Source: Silene noctiflora (taxonomy: Eukaryota; Streptophyta; Magnoliopsida; Caryophyllales; Caryophyllaceae). Taken from it: a stretch of DNA of 27,723 nt. The stretch's first letter is position 1; each line of letters starts with the position of its first letter. Below the pieces are notes generated by a model, which had not been told where the DNA came from, made no database searches, and was given only the letters and a program-made list of their open reading frames with translations. The stretch is from assembly GCA_009801015.1 (NCBI GenBank), contig VHZZ01000353.1, positions 2,975 through 30,697 on the forward strand. Direction: 5' to 3'. Of the stretch, positions 21,113 through 27,723 are shown one piece after another. The position numbers and the translations under genes were made by a program.

Positions 21113-22147
21113 TATAATTTTTGCTAATACATAGCTAACGATATTTACCGCGTAAAACATGCGTTGGCAAACGTGAAAAGCAAAATGGTAGTGTGGAATT
21201 GAATAGAGGGAATATTTATATAATTGGGTTGACACGGATTTGATATGAAATTTATGTTGGTCGGGTTAGGATTGAGGTCTTTCGACAAGAATAACTCATT
21301 TACAACAGGTTTGAAAAATGACTATGTTCCCGTTCGATGAAAGGCAAAACTGAGTCATTATTTGATGGGTCTAAAAAGCAACAACGTTAAGAAATAAGTC
21401 CCGTATATTTTACGTGTCCAACATAGGAGAGTAGAGGAGGACACAAGTGTTGGTTGGCCCAGTCTGACCTGACACAACCCGCACCCTTAGGCTAAATTTG
21501 GCCAGCCCGGCGTGTCTCACCACTAGTGTTGGACCTAGCTTCAATTACGAGGGCCCGACCCGATTGTCCAGTGAAGAATATAAAAACAAAATAATTAGGT
21601 CGGACCGCCTTATTACGAGCCGATCTCGGACAAACATGAGGCAGCACGGACTGGCTCAGCCGACCCGCCTCTCTCATATGGCCCGGTTATGGGCTAGGCT
21701 GACTAGGCCCGAACCATTGCCAACCTCGCACAGCCCACTGTTTAGCTCAATTGAAGAGTAATGAACGCTCTCTCTTCCTCAATGGACGCGGCCCAAACTC
21801 ATATGAGAATTTAATCCATCTTATTTAAGGAGCTCCTTATCACCTTATGTAGCTAAAATTCCTTATATTTTATCATTGCCATTGCCTTCGTCGCATCAAT
21901 AATTTACACTTACTCTTGCTTATTTTTACCTCACAAAATAAAGTAAGTGTAAATTATTTACTGGAACAGAGTGAGTAAATAAAATGTATAACCTGAATAA
22001 GAGTCGTCGTACAATTCACGGCAACAAATGCAGTAGATCTAAATGAATTCACGACGTCCGTTCCTCTTATTGTCAAAACCTTTAACTTCTAATAAGTTTT
22101 ATATACCGTGATCTTGGAAAAAAAAAATACAAACACGAAGGAAAACC
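21113..22147. other. Intergenic region between the SPOC and NADH kinase genes
   Basis: There is no gene. About 21430-21740 is clearly richer in GC, with repeated GGCC/CCCG words (GGCCCGACCCGA, GGCCCGG, AGGCCCGAACC) resembling a degraded dispersed repeat. A perfect hairpin follows at 21898-21958. The last part holds the 3' UTR of the minus-strand NADH kinase. Confidence 0.5.
21898..21958. repeat. Perfect 17-bp inverted repeat (hairpin)
   Basis: AATAATTTACACTTACT (21898-21914) and AGTAAGTGTAAATTATT (21942-21958) are exact reverse complements separated by 27 bases. It lies about 190 bases past the stop codon of the minus-strand NADH kinase, so it could fold in that transcript if the 3' UTR reaches this far. 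A tiny transposon relic is the other possibility. Confidence 0.8.
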
Positions 22148-25100
22148 TTATAATTTCGCAGGACCCTTGACTGGTAACACATTGGGTGGCAGAAAAATCT
22201 TCAGACTTGGGGCCTCTGTCGACAATGCAATGAAATCTCCGAGTTTGATAGGTTGGGCAATTTGACATCCATCTATGTATATTGCACCTTCTTTCGTAGA
22301 CCAATGGATTTCCATGGTTTCGTTAGATTTTAGCAATCCATGCATTAAGCTCAAGTTTGCAGGAGTTGGTTGCATGGGCTCTCTGACCATGTACTGGAGA
22401 TCCTTGGACAGTATGTGCATTGCAAACCCACCAGCAGAGAGCATGGCTGCAGTTGATCCGGCTGCAGTCGAAACTCTTAGTCCACTTGACCGGCAGTTTA
22501 TCAATGAGCCGTCTGGTTGGCCATTATTTCTGCAGCAAGTCACAAGTGAGACAATGTTACACTCCATAGTAACTTATAGCAAGTCACAAGTGAGAAATAA
22601 TACCGACTTATTTTTGCTAGATAACGGAGACTTGTATATTAGATGCACAAGAACAAACCTCGTACCTGAATGAAAATCGTGACAATGATGCAGGACATGG
22701 ATGTGCAATCAAAACATCATTTAGTGCATGTGTCGGCAACAACTGTGAATTCAGCTTTATGGATATTCGTGATATTTCAGATGCAACAGTACGTTCGTCT
22801 AGAATGCCATCTAAGACCTGCCAAAAGCGTTTTCAAGACTGTTAACAGTATAGATTAAGAGTTCGAAAGAAAATCTTGAAAACAAAAATACTGAAAACTT
22901 GGGACTAGAATATGCAGGTATTAAACAAAGTTACAAACATATTAAAAATTGAAGAACATAATTCCCCAGCAATAATACTGCAAAAAAAAAAAAAAAAAAA
23001 AAACAAAACAAAAAACGTAGAGAATATTTTCATCAGTTAACCAAGGCTGTGTAATCATGATTCATAAGGGAAAACGTACAACAGTTAGCATGATTATTTG
23101 TATAACTATGGCGGAGCAGTAACTTGCATATCATCACTTCTAACGTGATTTACAGCATGGTCAAGAGTTAAGCCTCAATCAAGAATGGCCAGAAGATATC
23201 TGTATACTTTTCCTGTCCTATTCATTAACATCAGTCTCTTCTTAGCACTTTCAGTAGCATTGACAATCAAATGTCATAACAGTGAAATTTCCAAAAACTG
23301 AAGAATTTAGGATCCATGCCTCGGAATAAAAACCAGAAGCACCTTAAAATTGTTGAAATATTCCATACAATTATGGGGACACCAAATGCTTAGCAAAACA
23401 AGTAGTACAAATCAGTGGTGTGCTATATTTGAGGGCTGTGAGCTAAACCAATGGTCACAATTGACTTATAATAAAGTTTAAGCAGGGGTAAGGCAATTAG
23501 GGAGAATGCCCCATGTTGATGTAGTGGCACATAGAATATCACAATTTCACCACAAACGGAACGGAAGGGGTTTTCTTTACTGTGGTTTGTAAATGCTATT
23601 AGTAGGAGAATCGAGTGAAAGAATCAAGAATAAAAACGCATACTTAAAAACAGATAGATATTGCCTCAAAACACCGAAAAGGTCACACGACGATTTTCTC
23701 AGCTACTATACAAAGATGAAAAAACATGGTGAAATTGTACCCCTTCAAAATTTTTAACTGTAGCGGCACAGAGGTAGCCTGCACTTCTAGTAGCATCAAA
23801 CTCTTCTTTAAATTGTTCCACCTGCATGAAAGAAACTTGGGTCAAATACACCTATCCAATTTTACTTTCTTCTTGATCGAAATGTGACAATCACACTTCT
23901 TGAGATATGCATGGTTGAAGTGCTTCTACCTCTTCAATCTGTGTTGGATCTGAATTCACACCCAGAACTGGAATCGTGTCATCCATAAAGTGACTCGCTT
24001 GCAAAAGAGTGCCATCACCTCCAATAGTTATGACTAAATCCACGTCTTTGATTGGGCGAGATAACTCGTTGTAAAACAAAGTTTCACAGTCAACCATCTT
24101 TCTACGCAGAATATCCTGGCAATACTTTACAGCATCCTTATGAACCTGAATTCTATCATCAAAATGTCGTAGTATCTGCAAATTTGCATAAAAATAATCA
24201 AAGAAGACTCTTTTCTCACTAAGCAAAGGAAAGGAAACATTAATATGGATGGTATCACATAGAATGGGAGGGGAAGGATTCCATGGCTCTGTACACGCTG
24301 ACAGCAACTACTTTACCAGCATATGTCGTTCAATGTATTAATCAAAACTTCAGTACCTGAAGACTACCAATACAACTAGGGTGCTTATTTATTACCGTTA
24401 TAAATCACGTAGACAATGGACCAATGAAACCATAATTATCAGATAATCTAAGAAATTGTAGTTTAATCAACATCGTATTCCACACCAAATTATTTGGAAC
24501 AGAACATTACTAAGTAATCTCATGCATTACCACACTAAAATAGCAATTACTTCGTATCAAGTTGAAAATTGCTAACTTCAGCAAGCATGAATAACTGGTT
24601 GAACCTGTCCGTCAGCAAAATCCATTGGAAACAATCCTAATCTGACCATGCAATGCAAACCTTGTATTATACAACTATCCTTCCAATCCAAAAATCATAA
24701 CCTATCTCATTATTAATGCATTGTTTGCAAACAAAAATAGGACGCGTGAGGATGGGAGGGTGATGGAGTAGAGGGAAAAGGAGTTTTGTGGGAGGTTCGG
24801 AGAACGGAACCTTATGTTTTCCCTCCAAAACAGTCCTATATTATAGTGGCTTTAACAAGGCTTATAGAAGGGAAACTAGAACCCGTCATTTTCCTCCCCT
24901 TTATTTCCCTCCAACCCAATTTGTCATCCAAAAACAGCACGGTTTTTTCACTCCCTCTCACCACCCTCCCTTGCCCTCCAATTCTCCAAATTCATCTCTC
25001 CAAACAAAGGCTAAACATCTTATCCAAGATACGATCTTTTTTCCTCAAAATGGCAGGAAATCCACATTCCACAGCACGGTATACCAACCCAAAAACCCAA

Positions 25101-25238
25101 CTAAGACAGTCCAATGACGAGAGATATTAGCTAAACTCATCACAGAAATTGAACCTTGCAACCCAAAAAACTGCACTTTTCATAAAACACACAAAATCGC
25201 GCCTTTTCTGTTGACAAATCACACAAATAACCAGTGGG

Positions 25239-25276
<38 letters not shown>

Positions 25277-25545
25277 GACATTTCATCAAACAGGTAATGT
25301 GCATGAATTAAACCCTAGAAAAAAAGTAGCAAATTCAAGCATTAATCAACCTTAGGATTGGTGATCTTGGAGAATCCATGAGAATTATGAAGAGGGTACG
25401 CATTAAAAGGCTTAAGAAGCAAGAGGAGTCTTCGTTTAGCCGCCATTGAAGCGGGATCGCCATGGGAGGAGAGCATACGAACACCTTTGGGTATAGATTT
25501 TGACAAGGTTGTTGTAACTGCAGACCTTAACAACGTTAGACGCAT
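22148..25545 (-). CDS. NADK3: NADH kinase (NADK3 type), candidate dual-targeted form
   Basis: Five minus-strand exons: 25545-25351, 24175-23930, 23821-23741, 22817-22666 and 22529-22148, joining in frame to 351 residues. The enzyme phosphorylates NADH (and NAD) with ATP to supply NADPH. Seen: GGDGTLLQASH (117-127), LGVNSDPTQ, ALNDVLIAHPCPAS, NCRSSGLRVSTAAGSTAAM and YIDGCQ near the end, all matching Arabidopsis NADK3. That protein (about 317 residues) aligns from Met34 (MAAKRRLLLLLKPF). The 33 extra residues (MRLTLLRSAVTTTLSKS...) have Arg/Lys, Ser and Thr but no acidic residue before Asp30, like a mitochondrial presequence. The C-terminus is Ala-Lys-Leu, a canonical type 1 peroxisomal signal; Arabidopsis NADK3 is peroxisomal. 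The longer reading frame upstream rests on a GTG, so 25545 is the first ATG; an in-frame TAG lies just before it. Confidence 0.93.
22534..22595 (-). repeat. Duplicated 18-bp sequence at a 3' splice site of NADK3
   Basis: AGCAAGTCACAAGTGAGA occurs at 22534-22551 and 22578-22595 (plus-strand reading), 44 bases apart and identical. The first copy abuts the acceptor of the last NADK3 exon. Only this copy is followed in the transcript by the GCAG needed for splicing; the other reads ATAAG. Confidence 0.8.
24720..25010. mobile_element. Probable MITE in NADK3 intron 1
   Basis: The left edge (CATTGTTTGCAAAC, then a G-rich GGATGGGAGGGTGATGGAG) mirrors the right edge, which is C-rich (CACCACCCTCCCTTGCCCTC) and ends TCTCCAAACAAAGG. 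These are imperfect inverted ends of the TTTGTTTGGA type common in plant inserts. The interior codes for nothing. Limits and target duplication are uncertain. Confidence 0.45.
25242..25275. repeat. Poly(G) run, 34 bases
   Basis: Uninterrupted G on the plus strand, inside NADK3 intron 1 about 75 bases downstream of its donor. It reads as poly(C) in the NADK3 transcript. Its length may be a sequencing or assembly estimate. Confidence 0.9.
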
Positions 25546-25553
25546 CACAAACA

Positions 25554-25576
25554 CTAACTAACTAACTAACTAACTT
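25554..25576. repeat. (CTAA)n microsatellite in the NADK3 5' leader
   Basis: Five tandem CTAA units sit 9 bases upstream of the NADK3 start codon, and therefore in its leader. On the minus strand this reads TTAG repeats and supplies the in-frame TAG before the ATG. Confidence 0.85.
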
Positions 25577-25835
25577 TAACGGATTTTGTTATTATGTGCA
25601 ACTGTTTAATTGTCATACAACTTTGATCAATTTTTTTTTTTTTTTGTTTGGTACAATCAACTTTGATCAATGTAATGTATTTGGGGGCTAGATGCATTTA
25701 GTAGTTTTTACAATATCGGATATTTGGATGAGTCGAGTTGTGTAGTTATCAAGTTATTTAGTATGCGGTAAGAAATATTTTGCCTTATCAAATAAATTTG
25801 TTTCGAAATGAGTTCATTGTTGAGACTTGGGATGC
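25577..25835. other. Upstream region of NADK3
   Basis: This AT-rich segment should hold the minus-strand NADK3 promoter. I see no clear TATA box. TTTGATCAATTTTT and TTTGATCAATGTAA at about 25632 and 25662 form a short direct repeat around a T run. Nothing else is recognised. Confidence 0.4.
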
Positions 25836-25843
25836 AAATTGGG

Positions 25844-26266
25844 CATTGTTGTCAGAATCGCGATTCGATCCAACGATTATACGATTTTACGATCCGAAAA
25901 TGCTTGACCGATCCTAGATTTTACGATTCTATCAGGGTTGTAGAATCTTGCGATCCTATTAATTTGAAAATTTCTAGAGATCGGATCATAACACGATCCT
26001 ACGATTTTACGATCCTAAGATCCGATTCCATAATAAAAATATTTATATATTATATTATATAATGACATCGTAAAACCATTAATTACCAATATTTTATGAA
26101 TAAATATTAATAAATAAGTTTTTTGATCTTCAATTATATGTTTTTACCCAATAAAAAATTATATTTAGTGAGTTTGTAGAATCTTACGATTCTACGGTCC
26201 GATCCTACCGATTCGATCCTACCTTCCCCATCGATCCAAAGTAAAATCTCGATCCTAACAACATTG
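25844..26266. mobile_element. hAT-type MITE, 423 bp, with 8-bp target duplication
   Basis: AAATTGGG at 25836-25843 is repeated exactly at 26267-26274. The left end CATTGTTGTCAGAATCGCGAT and the reverse complement of the right end CAATGTTGTTAGGATCGAGAT are inverted repeats reaching exactly to those duplications. An 8-bp duplication with CA-N-TG-type ends marks the hAT superfamily. The interior contains many ACGATCCTA, ACGATTTTACGATCC and TAGAATCTTACGATTC words on both strands and a central AT-rich part. No transposase is encoded. Confidence 0.85.
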
Positions 26267-26718
26267 AAATTGGGTCGATAAGGACAATTCGTGAGATTTA
26301 TCTACATACACCAGGACTCCTAGTATACTCGCATCGACTAGGATAGAACTAGGATATAGTACGACTTTGTTGCATAAGCGTATGTTTAGGCTTACATACA
26401 CTAATTTTCGAGAATCCATGCGTTCTTGTAAATTTATGCAATACCACTACTACTACTACTGCGATCTAGCTTTCTACCTATAATGATTTTGAAAGGTAAC
26501 TCCGGTAAATAAACCAACAATTGAAGGATTAATTGGTTCCCCTCCCTTTCGAAACTTGTATCCAAATAGTGCTTGAATGGATTAATATATTACATTAAAT
26601 AGTAATTTTAAAATACAAAGTACTCCGAATAGACAAACGATCACTAATTAGCTAGCTAGTCAATAACATAATAGTAACTTAAATAACTTAGTACGGAGTA
26701 TAACCTAGCAAAGCGTCT

Positions 26719-26870
26719 CCCTTGTGACGGGTCGGTATTTGTGACGGGTAATGTCACTCACAAAACGAATAAAGCAAAAGGTGGGGGCACCCCTCCACTT
26801 GCTTTCCTCTCTCCTCTCATGGGTCTTTTGTCTCACAATTTGGTACCCGTCTTCTCAAATTTGCTTGTGT
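26719..26870. mobile_element. MITE related to the element at 20521-20740
   Basis: The left part has CTTGTGACGGGTCGG and TGTGACGGGTAATGTC; the right part has GGTACCCGTCTTCTCAAATT then TGCTTGTGT. With the 20521 element it shares the GTGACGG words, the CACAA-AATAAAGCAA stretch and the ACTTGC words. The ends are less clean, so the limits are approximate. Confidence 0.5.
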
Positions 26871-26967
26871 TAGGAATTGAACTTGGGTTGCATGCCAAAT
26901 TTTCCATGGCTGCTACCATCCGTGCCACTAAATAATATTAGATATATTTAGAACTTGTTACAGAATT

Positions 26968-27031
26968 GGGCCCCCAAAATTTGGGGGCCCTGTGCGCTCG
27001 CACGGGCTGCACACCCAAAAGGCCGGCCCTG
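26968..27031. repeat. GC-rich palindrome cluster, possible hAT terminus
   Basis: GGGCCCCCAAA and TTTGGGGGCCC (26968-26978 and 26980-26990) are perfect 11-base arms around a single A. GTGCG-CT-CGCAC follows as a second small hairpin. The segment ends GGCCGGCCCTG, which on the minus strand reads CAGGGCCGGCC, a common hAT-like terminus in plants. It is probably a transposon fragment; no second end was found. Confidence 0.4.
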
Positions 27032-27654
27032 CAGTTACCACAAAAAAAAAAAAAGAATGAAATAGATCAAACATACTAAAACCTTTAATCACATCGATGT
27101 AGGGAAAAGCGGGTGGGTCAAACAACATGGCAAAACGTGGAAGCATGATTCCAAAATTGGAGGTAATAAACTACAAAGGTTATCTCATAGTCTTTACAAG
27201 GACATATGATTATTATGGTTGTTATTACACAAATTGTCTACTAATCCATTTCTCGTCCGGCAGCTGTGGGATGCCAGACACAGACCCATATAAAAAAAAT
27301 TGTTACGGAGCAGCCAGTGTATGCAGTGACAATGTCTCCCCCTCTTGATCATGTACATATCTAACTTTCCGTTATAACTTAGATTTTGTATCACTTGTGT
27401 TTAGTTGTCGCACTTTAAGTTTTTGGCAGGGGCATTTAGGGAATTAATCTACTTTTGTTTATTATAGATGTCTATGAAACAATGACAGGGTAAAATGCCA
27501 AGTGAAAGTCATTGGCTTTCTAGTCAACTTGACTCGAATCTACTCACCCTACACTAAAAGTCCCCAAGCCTATACACTATTCATATGAACAGTACAAAAC
27601 GCCAAGAACGTTGTCGTTTTGGCTCTTNTGTTTCTAGGGCCTTCATTTGTTGCC
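27032..27654. other. Intergenic sequence with no recognised gene
   Basis: Short open frames occur on both strands (for example 27127-27348), but none has a recognisable domain or flanking splice signals. Base 27628 is N. Nothing else is supported. Confidence 0.4.
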
Positions 27655-27710
27655 GGGCCTTCATCCAAACACATCCTATAAGTTGGGCCTTCATCCAAAC
27701 GCATCCAGTT
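27636..27710. repeat. Short tandem repeat, 30-bp unit
   Basis: GGGCCTTCATCCAAAC followed by RCATCC occurs at 27655 and 27685, a 30-base period. An earlier shorter GGGCCTTCAT match lies at about 27637. The array may continue past the window edge. Confidence 0.75.
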
Positions 27711-27723
27711 AAGCCTTTCCTCT

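Noticed and set aside
22275-22673. 132-codon open frame on the plus strand
   Set aside because: It is antisense to the last exon of the NADH kinase, whose minus-strand translation matches NADK3 throughout.
24786-25130. Two overlapping plus-strand frames of about 110 codons
   Set aside because: They lie in the probable MITE within NADK3 intron 1; the residues follow the C-rich repeat arms and show no domain.
25545-25554. NADK3 start three codons further upstream, at 25554
   Set aside because: That codon is GTG, not ATG. The first ATG in frame is at 25545.
27127-27348. 73-codon plus-strand frame rich in Tyr and Cys
   Set aside because: No signal peptide, Cys pattern or splice signals that I recognise; the flanks are repeats. 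Chance is more likely.
1-27723. CRISPR arrays, bacterial operons, riboswitches, toxin or virus-derived genes, LTR elements
   Set aside because: The DNA is plant nuclear sequence. The only arrays are degenerate tandem repeats in introns. I found no reverse transcriptase, capsid, envelope or LTR pairs.

Overview
This is nuclear DNA from a flowering plant. All four protein genes are split by GT-AG introns and match well-known plant families. The spaces between them are AT-rich and filled with small non-autonomous DNA transposons. Scattered ACGGAGTA/TACTCCG words and the types of small transposon suggest core Caryophyllales (Amaranthaceae or Caryophyllaceae relatives). That placement is an inference and is weak.

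Layout, left to right. 1-270: the end of a Stowaway-like MITE and a Helitron-like 3' terminus. About 470-6518 (+): a class II trehalose-phosphate synthase gene, closest to TPS7, with a long leader intron that carries about twelve degenerate copies of a roughly 100-bp repeat. 6519-8300: 3' region with two small transposon-like inserts. About 8330-12693 (+): HEI10, the meiotic RING/coiled-coil crossover factor, in eight coding exons with a 2.1-kb leader intron. 12694-13763: the gap between two convergent genes, with a short SINE copy and two homopolymer runs. 13764 to about 20235 (-): a 1010-residue TFIIS-central-domain plus SPOC protein with a 2.2-kb leader intron and a good TATA box. 20240-22147: intergenic, with two MITEs and a hairpin. 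22148-25545 (-): NADK3-type NADH kinase in five exons. 25555-27723: no gene; a hAT-type MITE with a clean 8-bp target duplication, a second MITE, palindromes and short tandem repeats.

The four genes do not form a pathway or cluster. They cover sugar-phosphate signalling, meiotic recombination, transcription elongation and NADPH supply, as expected for ordinary plant gene order. I found no previously undescribed multi-gene system. The points most worth following are: the NADH kinase, with a presequence-like N-terminus and a C-terminal AKL peroxisomal signal; independent tandem duplications in the leader introns of three neighbouring genes; the HEI10 stop codon that lies inside a splice donor; and an in-frame loss of four codons exactly at an ambiguous base in TPS7.

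Exon boundaries were set by eye from GT/AG signals, reading-frame continuity and remembered family sequences. No alignment, transcript or database search was run.
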